A stretch of 61,408 nucleotides of DNA from a virus, in IMG/VR virus record IMGVR_UViG_3300049214_000177, positions 1-61,408 of that record; one strand, given 5' to 3'. The translations under genes and the position numbers were made by a program. The first letter of the stretch is position 1, and each line of letters opens with the position of its first letter. Shown one piece after another: positions 13,947 to 23,092 of the stretch. The notes under the pieces were generated by a model. That model made no database searches and was not told the origin of the DNA. It saw only the letters and a list, made by a program, of their open reading frames with translations.

Positions 13947-13966
13947 CCGACGGAGACGACGATCGC

Positions 13967-14107
13967 ATGCCGAAGGGCCAGAAGACGAGAACGTGCGCGA
14001 ACCACGAGTGCGGCTCGTACGGAAAACCACAGATCGTGAACGCGCGCGTCACCGCATGTGGCTGCGGCAAAACGTTCCCGGTCCCCGGCCAAGAGCCGAT
14101 CGCATGA
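13967..14107 (+). CDS. Zinc-ribbon miniprotein
   Basis: This 46-residue protein has C-x4-C (CANHEC) near the start and CGCG near residue 31-34, giving four cysteines in a ribbon-like arrangement (an extra His lies between the first pair). GGAG lies nine bases before ATG 13967. It ends in an ATGA overlap with the membrane-protein gene. Confidence 0.6.
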   Translation: MPKGQKTRTCANHECGSYGKPQIVNARVTACGCGKTFPVPGQEPIA

Positions 14108-14397
14108 TCGTCGCCGATCTCATCGACGAGCCCGTCGTCTGGGCGATGCTCGCCGTGCTGCTCCTGGTCATCGCGATCCTCGTCGCCATCATCCTCGCCG
14201 GCAACGGCGTAAAGAAGCCGCCGAAGCCCAAGGCCGAGGTGCACGAGATGATCCCGTGGATCGATCGCGCGGGTCCGCCCGCCGTCGATCCCGACATCGT
14301 GCTCGCACCGCCCAAGCCGAAACGGAAAGCTCCGAGCGCAAAAGCGCCCACGAAGAAAACTTCGCCGATCCTGGTCGAGAAAAAGAAGAGGCGCTGA
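14104..14397 (+). CDS. Single-pass membrane protein with Pro/Lys-rich tail
   Basis: This 97-residue protein has one N-terminal hydrophobic segment (WAMLAVLLLVIAILVAIILA, about residues 13-32) and a Pro/Lys-rich tail ending in a run of Lys/Arg. It is coupled on both sides (ATGA and TGATG). The function is unknown. Confidence 0.65.
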   Translation: MIVADLIDEPVVWAMLAVLLLVIAILVAIILAGNGVKKPPKPKAEVHEMIPWIDRAGPPAVDPDIVLAPPKPKRKAPSAKAPTKKTSPILVEKKKRR

Positions 14398-14558
14398 TGT
14401 CCGTCGACTACGTGACCCCGCCACCACAACCCGTCACGCGCGAAATGTTCATCGCGTTCCTCGAGGTGCTCAAAGTCAAGGGCCTCCTGAGCGACGCCGA
14501 TCTCGCACCGTTCCTCGACGCGCCAAAGCCCGACCCGGAACAAAGCGTCGGCGCCTAG
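14397..14558 (+). CDS. Hypothetical miniprotein (53 aa)
   Basis: ATG 14397 shares a base with the preceding stop (TGATG). A Pro-rich start is followed by an amphipathic helix (REMFIAFLEVLKVKGLLSDA) and an acidic Pro tail. It resembles short head-region helper proteins only in size; unassigned. Confidence 0.55.
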   Translation: MSVDYVTPPPQPVTREMFIAFLEVLKVKGLLSDADLAPFLDAPKPDPEQSVGA

Positions 14559-14601
14559 CCGCGAGGCCAACAAGCCCGACCAAAGATTCCGGCGCGGCGA
14601 A

Positions 14602-14634
14602 GCGGCACGGATTTTCGTCCTTTCCCCGTGCCGA
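14602..14634 (+). other. Hairpin upstream of terminase genes
   Basis: CGGCACGG (14603-14610) and CCGTGCCG (14626-14633) form an eight-base-pair stem around a 15-base pyrimidine-rich loop, in the 150-base gap before the terminase small subunit. It may be a terminator for the accessory genes or part of the packaging (cos/pac) site, which often lies here. Nothing else is seen in this gap. Confidence 0.45.
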
Positions 14635-14710
14635 CGCTGAGGGGCCGTGTGGGCGGCGCGGCGCGTCGGATACCGCCCTTGACCGATTACCGAGACGGAG
14701 CACGTCGCCG

Positions 14711-15241
14711 ATGGCAGAGGATCGCAAACGGTCCGGTGGCCCGCGCGGTGTCAACTGGATCGCCGTTCGAACCGCGTATGTCGTCCGCGGCTACACATCG
14801 CAACAGTGCGCCGACGAATTCGGCATCGACGTTACCACGGTAAAAAAGCGCGCCTCCAAAGAGGGATGGACGCAAGAACGCCACCGTAACGCCACTCAAG
14901 GCGCCGAAGTGGTGTCCGAGGCGATGAAAGCCGCGGTGACGGCGCACATGGGCGGTCAAGCCGCGCGTGTCCAGCGCGCGCTCGATCTCCAAGACGCGAT
15001 CCAGGCGAAGATCGGCACGCTCATCGACGCGATCGACCTGACAAAGCCGGCGCAACTCCGTTCGATCGTCGAGATGAACCGGACGTCAGTCGAATCGCTC
15101 ACGCGGCTCGTCGAGTCCGATCGCCTCGTGCGTGGCATCACGACCGGGAAGCCGAGTGACGGCGAGGTCGAGCAGGCCGACGATGCGTTTACCTTCACCA
15201 TCGACGAAGAGGCGCTCGCGGAAGCCAAGCGCCTCGCGTGA
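14711..15241 (+). CDS. terS: Terminase small subunit
   Basis: This 176-residue protein has an N-terminal helix-turn-helix (WIAVRTAYVVRGYTSQQCADE, then IDVTTVKKRASKEGW), a central helical oligomerisation region and an acidic C-terminal tail. It immediately precedes and overlaps the large subunit (GTGA). It would recognise the packaging site and form the ring that loads the motor. The assignment is by domain pattern and position. Confidence 0.85.
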   Translation: MAEDRKRSGGPRGVNWIAVRTAYVVRGYTSQQCADEFGIDVTTVKKRASKEGWTQERHRNATQGAEVVSEAMKAAVTAHMGGQAARVQRALDLQDAIQAKIGTLIDAIDLTKPAQLRSIVEMNRTSVESLTRLVESDRLVRGITTGKPSDGEVEQADDAFTFTIDEEALAEAKRLA

Positions 15242-16713
15242 AGAAAGTCAAGCTCCTCCCGAAGCAGCTCCTGTTCATCGCGGACGATCGCAAGGTCGTC
15301 GCGGCGCGCGGCGGCATCGGTTCCGGCAAGACGTACTGCACGGCGTGGGGCCTCATCGAAGAACAGGCCGTACACCCGCTCGCATCCTTCGGCGCGATCG
15401 GCGCCTCGTTCACGCAGCTCCACAAAGGCTTCTTCAAGACGCTTCGCGGTCTGTGTGACGCGTACAACATCGCGTATCGCTACACGACGAGCCCGCGGCC
15501 GACGTTCAAATTCCTGAAGACCGGTGCCGTCGTCGAGAGTCTCTCCGCTGAACAGCGTGAGCAGATTCGTTCGCTCGAAATGGATTTCGTCGTCGTTGAA
15601 GAGCCGCAGACGTGGGAGTCGGGCCAAGAAACGTTCATCACGCTCGTCGGTCGCCTTCGTCCGTCGCCGAGCGCGATCGCGCATTATCCGGGGTTGCTGC
15701 CGAAGATCCGACTGACTTTCAATCCGCCGCCGGTCGGGCATTGGCTGTACGATCTCTTCGAAAAGCAGTGGGCCGGCATCTATCCGTGCTATCGGATGAG
15801 CCTCTGGGAGAACGTGATCCATCGACGGATCGATCCGTCGTATCTGCCGTTCCAGCTCGAGACGATTCCGAAAGAGCGTCACGCTCGTGAGATCGAGGGG
15901 CATTGGGGCACAATCGCGACCGGCGTGTATCGCGGGTTCGACGCGAACAAGAATACGATCGAGGGGCTGCGCGCCGCGTGCCCACAAGAGCCGATCCCGC
16001 CGCCGCTTCCACCGTTCTCGCTCGATCCAAGCAAGCCGCTGCGATGGGCGCTCGACTTCAACGTCTCGTGGATGGCATCGACCGTCTCACAGATTCACGC
16101 GCAGCCATCGATCACGCGCTTCGTGCCGACAGGCGTTCCCGGAAATACGAAGCGCATCGAAGAGCCGACGAACCCGGCTTATCAGCGGCGCGTGATCTAC
16201 GTCCTCGACGAGATATTCTTGCCCGACTCGGCGATCCAGAACGTCGTCGCGGAGTTCATTCGTCGTCACGGGGACTTCGCGCGGCGATCGGGGCTCGTCA
16301 TCTACGGAGACGCGTCCGGCGGCGGCCGATCGCAAACGATCGACGCGAACGAATCGGTGCGCAGCGTCTGGTCGATCCTTCGCCGCGAGCTTACCGCTGC
16401 GCGGATCAAATTCGACTGGAAGGTCCAGCGACGAAATCCGCCGGTCGTCGATCGCATCACGGCGGTGCGGGAATGGTTCAACGTCAACGGTCGCGTCGGG
16501 TTCGTCACCTCGAGCGAAACGTGCCCGCAGCTCGTAAACGACTTCAACCTCGTCCAATTCGTGCCGGGCAAGAACGAGATCGACAAGCGCGATACGTCCT
16601 CCGAAGAGGGCAAGAAGCGAACGCATCTTTCCGACGGCATCGGTTATCTCTGTTGGGTTGAAGCCGAACTCGCACGGCGTCCCGATTCGGTCGAATGGTC
16701 TCTCGTGAGGTAA
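15238..16713 (+). CDS. terL: Terminase large subunit
   Basis: This 491-residue packaging motor has an ATPase domain with Walker A GGIGSGKT (residues 25-32) and Walker B MDFVVVEE (115-122, catalytic Glu at the end). Its C-terminal nuclease domain shows acidic residues at the expected places: Asp273 (ALDFNVS), Asp358 (VIYGDASG) and Asp466 (HLSDGIGY). It translocates DNA into the prohead and cuts it. The start is GTG 15238, overlapping the small subunit. Confidence 0.95.
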   Translation: MKKVKLLPKQLLFIADDRKVVAARGGIGSGKTYCTAWGLIEEQAVHPLASFGAIGASFTQLHKGFFKTLRGLCDAYNIAYRYTTSPRPTFKFLKTGAVVESLSAEQREQIRSLEMDFVVVEEPQTWESGQETFITLVGRLRPSPSAIAHYPGLLPKIRLTFNPPPVGHWLYDLFEKQWAGIYPCYRMSLWENVIHRRIDPSYLPFQLETIPKERHAREIEGHWGTIATGVYRGFDANKNTIEGLRAACPQEPIPPPLPPFSLDPSKPLRWALDFNVSWMASTVSQIHAQPSITRFVPTGVPGNTKRIEEPTNPAYQRRVIYVLDEIFLPDSAIQNVVAEFIRRHGDFARRSGLVIYGDASGGGRSQTIDANESVRSVWSILRRELTAARIKFDWKVQRRNPPVVDRITAVREWFNVNGRVGFVTSSETCPQLVNDFNLVQFVPGKNEIDKRDTSSEEGKKRTHLSDGIGYLCWVEAELARRPDSVEWSLVR

Positions 16714-16717
16714 TCGT

Positions 16718-18358
16718 GTGGCGTTTCGCGAGCTCGTCGACGGTCTCGCCGCAACGCTGCCGGAAGGCGCGAGCGATCGGTTCGCGCGCCTCACGGCGCT
16801 CGAGAAGATGCTCAGAGGCGAGCTCTACGATCACCTGACCTGGTCGTTCGAAACCGAAAAGGCGCCGGGCCAAGGCTACGTGCCGATCCGGCAGCGGCGG
16901 CCGTCGGTCGACTTCAATCTCGCCTACGAGATCACGCAAGACACACTCGCCGAGCTCTTCGGCGATGAGCAATTCCCGACACTCGCCGTGCTCGTCAACG
17001 GCGATCAGGACGAAGACGCCTCGAAGGCCGTCTCCGATCTCGTCGGTCCGTACGGCTTGAATTTCGCATCGGTGATGGCCCAGGCGTACGAAGAGGGCGT
17101 CATCGGCGCGGTGGGCGTCGTCGTCCACAAAGGCGCGGACGGCTTGCCGTTCTACGACGTGTTGCCGGCGAAATGGTGCGAGCCCGTGTACGCGGAGCGA
17201 TCGAATCGCCTGCTCGCGCTCGTCGTGACGTATCCGATCACGGATGAGCAGGCCGAGCAGAAATTCCCCGGCATCACGCTCGAAATCGGGAACGAAGGCC
17301 AGAAGACGTACTGGTACCGGTACGTGGTCGGCCCGAACGCGATCATCGACTATCGTCCGCTCTCGGACGAAAAGTTCGCGCAGCTCGGCGAAAAAGACAA
17401 CCAGGGCAACGTCATCGAGTTCGCCGAGTTTCAAAAAGAATCGCACGGCTTCGGCGCGATGGTGCCGGCGGTGTACGTGAAGCATCCTGGCGGGAGGCAG
17501 CGCGACACGGAAGGGCCGTGCCTCTGGTGGCCGATCCGGAACATCTGCGTCGAGGTGGATTACACGCTTTCGCAAGCGGGTCGCGGGCTTCGGTACGCGG
17601 CCGATCCGATGCTCTTCATCAAGAAGTCGGGCCTCGTCGGGGACATGAACATCGGCCCCGGCGGCTACAACGACGCCTCGGAATTCGCAGCGGCTTCGTC
17701 TTCGCAGATCTCCGACGGTGGCGATCCGGTCCGCGGCGTGGGTCAAACGATCGTCGGCGACGACGCGAAGCTCCTCGAGATCTCCGCGAACGGAATTTCA
17801 GAAGAACGCGAATACGTTCGGGATTGCCGTGAGTACGCGCTCGAGGTGCTCGGCGGAACGAAGTCGCGCGCGGAGCACCTCAAGGGCGCACCGTCCGGGA
17901 CCGCGATCGACAAGAGTCTCAAGCCGCTGCGACGGCTCGTACGTCGTCTTCGCGGACCGTACGGCATCGGGCTCATGCTCGGTCTCCTCAATTTGACGAT
18001 ATATGGCATCCGTGCGGGCATCTTCGACTGCTCATCGCTTGGCATCGAAACGATCGCCATTCCGGACGACGCGCGCATCACGCTCGATTGGCCGAACGAC
18101 GAGACGCTCAAGGGCCAGGAGCTCTTCTATCACGTCGAGGGCCTGCAGCTCGCTGCGGGCGGCACGGTGCAAGCGCCGGTGCAGCTCATCGCTCCCGACG
18201 TCATCGGCGCGCGCCTTTCGGGCGATCTTGGATTCCACGACGCCTACGACACGATTAAAGGCGATCTGCAAACGGAAGCGGAGCGCAATCCGCCGCCGGC
18301 ACCGACGCCGACGAACGGCAATGTTCCGCCCGTCGGTCGCGGCAAACCAAAACCCTAA
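16718..18358 (+). CDS. Portal protein
   Basis: This 546-residue protein follows the terminase by four bases (GTG 16718). The length, position and mixed stem/wing/crown-like layout match SPP1 gp6-type portals; the middle has VYVKHPGG and WWPIRNICVEVDYTLSQ segments and the C-terminus is Pro/Asn-rich. It forms the dodecameric DNA channel at one vertex and docks terminase and connector. Confidence 0.85.
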   Translation: MAFRELVDGLAATLPEGASDRFARLTALEKMLRGELYDHLTWSFETEKAPGQGYVPIRQRRPSVDFNLAYEITQDTLAELFGDEQFPTLAVLVNGDQDEDASKAVSDLVGPYGLNFASVMAQAYEEGVIGAVGVVVHKGADGLPFYDVLPAKWCEPVYAERSNRLLALVVTYPITDEQAEQKFPGITLEIGNEGQKTYWYRYVVGPNAIIDYRPLSDEKFAQLGEKDNQGNVIEFAEFQKESHGFGAMVPAVYVKHPGGRQRDTEGPCLWWPIRNICVEVDYTLSQAGRGLRYAADPMLFIKKSGLVGDMNIGPGGYNDASEFAAASSSQISDGGDPVRGVGQTIVGDDAKLLEISANGISEEREYVRDCREYALEVLGGTKSRAEHLKGAPSGTAIDKSLKPLRRLVRRLRGPYGIGLMLGLLNLTIYGIRAGIFDCSSLGIETIAIPDDARITLDWPNDETLKGQELFYHVEGLQLAAGGTVQAPVQLIAPDVIGARLSGDLGFHDAYDTIKGDLQTEAERNPPPAPTPTNGNVPPVGRGKPKP

Positions 18359-18415
18359 CGCTCCGAGGACACGGGGCTCTCTAAAGATCTTCGCCTGGAC
18401 GGGCGAGGGGGATTC

Positions 18416-19117
18416 ATGCCTGTCGAACTGACCGCCGAAGAGCAAGCGAAATTCGATGCTCACCTCAAAGAGCTCGGCGTCGAGAAGGGTCTCGACGTCG
18501 TAAAGACGCTCAACGCCGAGGCGAAAGCCAGCCGCGAGCGCGCCGAGAAAGCCGAGGCCGAGGCGAAGACGCTGCGTGACGCCGAGACGGCGCGCAAAGC
18601 CGAGGACGACAAGCGCAAGGCGGACGAGCAAAAGGCGAAGGACGATGCCGAGAAGGCAAAGCTGACGATGGATCAGCGGCTCGAGTCGCTTGAGAAAAAG
18701 CTCGCGGCGGCGATCGAGAGCGGCGACAAGGCCGCGAAGAAGGCGGCCGAGGACGCGCGCGCCGAGCTCGCGGACAAGATCGCGAAACGCGACGCGCGGC
18801 TGACGATGCAAGCGCTACGCGCCGCAGCGAAAGAGCGCGGCATCATCGACGCCGACCTCGTGGACATGCTCGACGTGTCCAAGGTCAAGGTCGACGACGG
18901 CGAAGTCGATGCTGAAGCCGTGAACGCGCTCATCGAAGAGCACGCCAAGGCGAAGCCGCATCTCTATCCGGAAGCCGACGAGCGCGCGCGCGACGAGAAC
19001 GGCCGATTCACACGGCCGAACCCGACGGGCAAGCCCGCGAAGGGCATCGATTGGAACGCACTCTCGGACAAAGAGTTCGAGGAGAAGCGCGCGGCGCTCC
19101 GGAGCGGTCGGCTCTAA
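18416..19117 (+). CDS. Capsid scaffolding protein
   Basis: This 233-residue protein is Lys/Glu/Ala-rich with a long coiled coil (about residues 35-135) and a short basic/aromatic C-terminus. These are the features of phage scaffolding proteins, and it sits between portal and major capsid protein. No protease domain is fused and none is seen nearby. GAGGGG precedes ATG 18416. Confidence 0.8.
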   Translation: MPVELTAEEQAKFDAHLKELGVEKGLDVVKTLNAEAKASRERAEKAEAEAKTLRDAETARKAEDDKRKADEQKAKDDAEKAKLTMDQRLESLEKKLAAAIESGDKAAKKAAEDARAELADKIAKRDARLTMQALRAAAKERGIIDADLVDMLDVSKVKVDDGEVDAEAVNALIEEHAKAKPHLYPEADERARDENGRFTRPNPTGKPAKGIDWNALSDKEFEEKRAALRSGRL

Positions 19118-19252
19118 CCGAAGATTTCCCAACGCGCGACGATCGCGCAAAACGCCTGTGGCGCCTGCGGACGCGGTGGCCGGGTGTAGTTCTCACCGGA
19201 CGGTCGAGGGCTGTATTCGACACATCTCACTCGCATCCAACGGGAGGCCATC

Positions 19253-20725
19253 GTGGCAATCAACTCAGGAGCAGCCGGCAATGGTCTGCCGAATGCGATC
19301 ATCAATGTCATCGAGCAACAGAACTATCTCGATCGACTCCTCCGTAAAGCGCTTCGCGCGAAACGCGTTTTGCGCGCGGCTGCGGCGCAGCGTTCGCTCG
19401 AATACTTCGACGCGCGGATCGGCGAATCGAAGACCTTCACGCGGACCGGCGCGATCACGCCGAGCACGACGGCGCTCAATCCGGCGAACAACACCGGTCT
19501 CGACAACGGCCTGACGCCGGTCACGCGCGGTTTCGAGCAGTGGGTCTCGTTCCTCAACGAATGGGCGGGCGCGGTCAACCTCAACGTCCTCGGCAACGAG
19601 ACGCTGCTCGGCGATCTCTACGAAGACGACATGGTCGAACTCGCGGAAGCCGCCGAAACGTCGCTCGAAAACGTGTGCTGGCTGCGCGCGATGGCCGCGT
19701 ACGATTCCGGCGACACGTGGGCGACCGCAGCGGCGGCCGCTGCGAATTCCGTCCACGTCGACAACATCACGGGCTTCTCGACGGCGTATCCGACGGCGAA
19801 CGTCCCGTCGTACGGCCTGCCGCAGCCAGTCTCAACGACCAACAAACTCGCGATCCTCGTGATCAGCGGGTCGTCCGGCGCCGTCATCGGGTCGGCAAAC
19901 GTCACTGGCGCAACCGCGGACGGCTCGAACGCAAGCTACATGCAGACCGGCGCGACCGCGTACGGTTTCTCGGGCGTCCTCACGCTCGACGCCAACATCA
20001 CGTGCGCCCTCGGCGATCGCATCGTCGCGATGGACCCGAACAATCCGTCGACGACGACCTTCAACCCGACGTACAAAGACGGCTCGTACGTCGTGCGTCC
20101 GCTCAACGCGGGCGTCATGGTGCAGGACGCGTATCGCATGGCGGCGACCAACATCGTCGCCCCGTCGATCCAGATCCCGCAGATGGTCGCGCTCCTCTCT
20201 CGCCGACGCGTGCCGCGCCTCTCGAACGGTCTCTACGGCGTGGCGATCGACGCGACGCTCTTGGGCGCGTTCTACAGCGATCAGGGTTTCCAGATCGCCA
20301 CGCAGGGCACGTTCGACCGTTCGCCCGTGTTCGAGAACGGCATCATCGCCAAGGGCTGGGGCGTCGAGTTTGTCGAGTGCTCTCAGGTCCCGGTGTACCA
20401 AGCGCCGACCGGCGGATTCGCGCTGCGGCACGCGTTCGCGTTCGGAGCGGACGTCATCAGCGAGCACCCGTTCATCGGTGCAAAAAACGCGCAGACCGTC
20501 GCGGCGCGCGCGGGCGACATCACCGACTCGCGGTGGATCGATCGTATCCGGATGATCACGCAAGCGCCGCTCGATCGCGCAAACGAAGTCGTGAAGATGA
20601 CGTACAAATACGTCGGCGATTTCCAGCCCGGCACCGACAAGGCGTCGAATCCGTACATCATCAACACGTCGGATTTCGCGCGGTACAAGCGCGGCGTGCT
20701 GCTTCAGGCCGCATCGTCGTTCTAG
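19253..20725 (+). CDS. Major capsid protein
   Basis: This 490-residue protein follows the scaffold and starts at GTG 19253 with GGGAGG upstream. It begins with a helical arm, and about residues 140-270 are Ser/Thr/Gly-rich, probably an inserted surface domain. The C-terminal half has the helical/beta pattern expected of an HK97-fold coat protein (QIPQMVALLSRRRVPRLSNG, FALRHAFAFGAD). A strong hairpin follows the stop. The assignment is by gene order, size and composition. Confidence 0.85.
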   Translation: MAINSGAAGNGLPNAIINVIEQQNYLDRLLRKALRAKRVLRAAAAQRSLEYFDARIGESKTFTRTGAITPSTTALNPANNTGLDNGLTPVTRGFEQWVSFLNEWAGAVNLNVLGNETLLGDLYEDDMVELAEAAETSLENVCWLRAMAAYDSGDTWATAAAAAANSVHVDNITGFSTAYPTANVPSYGLPQPVSTTNKLAILVISGSSGAVIGSANVTGATADGSNASYMQTGATAYGFSGVLTLDANITCALGDRIVAMDPNNPSTTTFNPTYKDGSYVVRPLNAGVMVQDAYRMAATNIVAPSIQIPQMVALLSRRRVPRLSNGLYGVAIDATLLGAFYSDQGFQIATQGTFDRSPVFENGIIAKGWGVEFVECSQVPVYQAPTGGFALRHAFAFGADVISEHPFIGAKNAQTVAARAGDITDSRWIDRIRMITQAPLDRANEVVKMTYKYVGDFQPGTDKASNPYIINTSDFARYKRGVLLQAASSF

Positions 20726-20730
20726 CATTG

Positions 20731-20773
20731 GAAAGGGTGTTGCGGGGTACAAGCCTCGCAACACCCTTTCTCT
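20731..20773 (+). terminator. Strong hairpin after major capsid gene
   Basis: GAAAGGGTGTTGCG (20731-20744) pairs perfectly with CGCAACACCCTTTC (20757-20770) over 14 bp, followed by TCT rather than a long U tract. It could be a partial terminator that sets capsid above downstream gene expression, or an mRNA-stabilising structure. Confidence 0.65.
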
Positions 20774-20805
20774 AAACGCGGCAGCCGCGAAGGAAAACGA
20801 TTAGC

Positions 20806-21330
20806 ATGTATCTTCACAACGATCGCGCGATCTCCGACGCCAAAGCTCTCGCGAACACCGCCGTCCGCGGAGCGATCCTGATCGCGTGGCAGCTCATCGA
20901 CGGCGCGCAAAACCCCGTGACGCCCGTCATCACGCCCGCGCTCCCCAAAGAATCGGTTCGCAAGAGCGAGGACGATCCAACCGGTCGCGGTGGCATCGCG
21001 GGTGGCGCGCATGAGGGCGTCGTCCCGAGCGGCGCTGAGAAGAACGTCGATGTCGCGCTCAAGGATCGCGAGTCGGCCCCAAAAGTCGAGTACGCGAAAA
21101 AGCGGATGGCTCGTATCGATGGGGCGGCGTACAGCGTGCTCAAGAGCTTCGTGCCGGCCGAATACAAAGACGCGTTCGAACGGTTCGACGCGCTCGTTCT
21201 CGATCCTGAGAAAAGCGCGGACGAGCAAGAAGATCTCGAGATCGAAGACCTCGACATGAAAACGCGCGCGGACGTTCAGTTCGGTGCCGGCGTCGCGCTG
21301 ATCTACCTCGAATCGGTTCTCCGCGCGTAG
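20806..21330 (+). CDS. Hypothetical head-region protein (174 aa)
   Basis: The gene follows the capsid hairpin, with AAGGA eleven bases before ATG 20806. The sequence is helical, with an N-terminal Ala-rich part, a Gly/His centre and an acidic C-terminal half (EDLEIEDLDM). Its position suggests a head completion or head-tail protein; the family is not recognised. Confidence 0.65.
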   Translation: MYLHNDRAISDAKALANTAVRGAILIAWQLIDGAQNPVTPVITPALPKESVRKSEDDPTGRGGIAGGAHEGVVPSGAEKNVDVALKDRESAPKVEYAKKRMARIDGAAYSVLKSFVPAEYKDAFERFDALVLDPEKSADEQEDLEIEDLDMKTRADVQFGAGVALIYLESVLRA

Positions 21331-21364
21331 CTTCGAGGCGTTCCAAACGAAACGAGGGTAGTCG

Positions 21365-22195
21365 ATGTTGACGCAGCACCAGCGGATCGCGGTACGGCGT
21401 CACCTCAACATCGGATTCGCGGGAACCGGGCAGGCGGGACGTCTCGCCGGTTGGCGGTTCTCGCGATTCTTCGAAGACCTCGAATACAAGATGAGCAACA
21501 TGCAGCCGAGTGAGGAGCAGATCCTCACCGGCAACGCGATGGGCTCGTACGCGATCAACGGCGCCCCGGCCGTCGGCGACGTGCTGACGTACACGCTCGC
21601 GCCCGCGTCGGGTTCGCCGATCGCCGCGAGCTACACCGTCACTTCGAACGATCTCAACCCCGCGTCGAATCCGGTGAATCCGTCCGAAGCGGCGCCGACG
21701 TTCTCGATCGCTTTGAATTCGGCGCTCGCGTTCAACGCCGCGGCTCAGGCTGCGGGATACAGTGCGGTCGGCGCGATGCCGGCGGACCTATTCTCGCCGC
21801 AATATCTGCCGCCGTACTTCGCCGAGCTGATCGTCACGGGACCGTCGTCGACGCCGTTCGCTCTCTCCGGGAGCGTCGTCGGCCGCACGAACCTCGTCGT
21901 CGAGGATCCGGGCTCGGTCTGTCCGGTCCAGGCGACGTTCACCAATCCAACGACCAACGTCTCGGAAACCGTGTACGGACTGATCGCGATCTGCGACTTC
22001 TTGGCGAACGCGATGACCCAGGCGTCACTGAGCTTGTGGCTCACGAAGGCGGATGTGATCGCATTCCGGCCCGATGAGGTCGGCGCGCGGCGTGGCCTCT
22101 ACCGCGAATACTGCATGCAGCTCGCGAAGGCGATCGGCGGCGACGAATACATCCGCAAATTCAGCGGTGCGTCCGGCGGCGGTGCGTGCGCGTGA
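21365..22195 (+). CDS. Probable head-tail connector region protein
   Basis: This 276-residue protein begins MLTQHQRIAVRRHLNIGFAG, similar in flavour to the N-terminus of phage head-tail adaptor proteins, followed by a Ser/Thr/Pro-rich beta region (about 70-200) and a C-terminal helical end. GAGGG precedes ATG 21365. It overlaps the next gene by GTGA. The role is inferred from position. Confidence 0.6.
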   Translation: MLTQHQRIAVRRHLNIGFAGTGQAGRLAGWRFSRFFEDLEYKMSNMQPSEEQILTGNAMGSYAINGAPAVGDVLTYTLAPASGSPIAASYTVTSNDLNPASNPVNPSEAAPTFSIALNSALAFNAAAQAAGYSAVGAMPADLFSPQYLPPYFAELIVTGPSSTPFALSGSVVGRTNLVVEDPGSVCPVQATFTNPTTNVSETVYGLIAICDFLANAMTQASLSLWLTKADVIAFRPDEVGARRGLYREYCMQLAKAIGGDEYIRKFSGASGGGACA

Positions 22196-22452
22196 CGCGC
22201 GAAGAGATCGGGCTCGTCGTCGACGGCGTCTGCGAGACGTGCTCGCAAGCGATTCAGGCCGACGAGAGTGTCGCGGTCCTCGGGAAGCCGTCGCTCACGA
22301 TGATCGCGTTGCAAATGGGATCGACGGCGCTTTGGCTGCTCGGGCTCATCGCGATGTCTCTGCACGCCGAGCCGGTCGATGTTCCGCTGCCACTCACCGC
22401 CGAGCCTGAACCGGAACCGCGCCGAAGGCGGTCTTCGAAAGCCGCCCCGTGA
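22192..22452 (+). CDS. Small membrane protein with CxxC
   Basis: GTG 22192 overlaps the preceding stop (GTGA). The 86-residue product has CETC near residue 15, one hydrophobic helix (MIALQMGSTALWLLGLIAMS) and a Pro/Glu then Arg-rich tail. It is coupled to another membrane peptide. Unknown role; such genes inside head operons are often morons. Confidence 0.6.
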   Translation: MTREEIGLVVDGVCETCSQAIQADESVAVLGKPSLTMIALQMGSTALWLLGLIAMSLHAEPVDVPLPLTAEPEPEPRRRRSSKAAP

Positions 22453-22568
22453 CGGCGATCGGCAGCGACGATTTCGAATACATCGTCGTCGTGGTCGTCG
22501 TCGCCATGATCGCGATCGCGCTGATCTCCCTCATCTTCGGTCCCGACATCGATCCTCACAACCATTGA
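22449..22568 (+). CDS. Membrane miniprotein (39 aa)
   Basis: GTG 22449 overlaps the previous stop (GTGA). The peptide is one long Val/Ile-rich hydrophobic helix (YIVVVVVVAMIAIALISLIF) with short polar ends. It pairs with the membrane protein before it. Confidence 0.5.
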   Translation: MTAIGSDDFEYIVVVVVVAMIAIALISLIFGPDIDPHNH

Positions 22569-22583
22569 GCTAAGGAGCCGCAG

Positions 22584-23090
22584 ATGGCCGCACCCACGCT
22601 CGTCCTCAGCGAGACGAATACCGCTGCGGCGACGGTGACGGATAACGTGCCGACCGTCGCGTTCGCTTCCGTCGACGCCGCATCGACGAATACGCTCTCG
22701 GGACTCAACGCGGTCGCCGTCGGCAACAACAGCTTCGAGAAATACGAGCGCTTCAAAGTCACGGGCGTCGCGCCGAACAACATCAGCGCGATGGGCATAG
22801 CGTACTCGGCGACGGCCGCAACCGATTCGGGCGGCTCTTCGTCGACCGTGGCGGCCAAGTACGCAGCGAACGTCTCGTACGCGACGCCCGTCGCGACGAC
22901 GTCCACGGTTGCGACAAATGCGGTCACGGGGGACACGGGCACGCCGGGAACGAGTCTCACGGCGCCGGCGAACACGGTCGGCTCGTACAGCGCGTATTTC
23001 TGCATGCAGTTCCAGTCGACGAGCGGCGCGGCCGGCGGCAACGCGATCTTCCCGAGCCCCTTCGTGACGGGTAACTACACGTGGAGCTAA
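22584..23090 (+). CDS. Probable structural/decoration protein (168 aa)
   Basis: This protein is Ala/Thr/Ser/Val-rich and beta-predicted throughout, with a repeated pattern of short strands and no charged helices, as in phage decoration or minor head proteins. AAGGAG lies just upstream of ATG 22584. The role is inferred from composition and position. Confidence 0.6.
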   Translation: MAAPTLVLSETNTAAATVTDNVPTVAFASVDAASTNTLSGLNAVAVGNNSFEKYERFKVTGVAPNNISAMGIAYSATAATDSGGSSSTVAAKYAANVSYATPVATTSTVATNAVTGDTGTPGTSLTAPANTVGSYSAYFCMQFQSTSGAAGGNAIFPSPFVTGNYTWS

Positions 23091-23092
23091 CC

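Noticed and set aside
18359-19252. Prohead maturation protease next to scaffold and capsid
   Set aside because: No Ser/His protease motif or suitable gene is seen; the scaffold gene lacks a fused protease domain.
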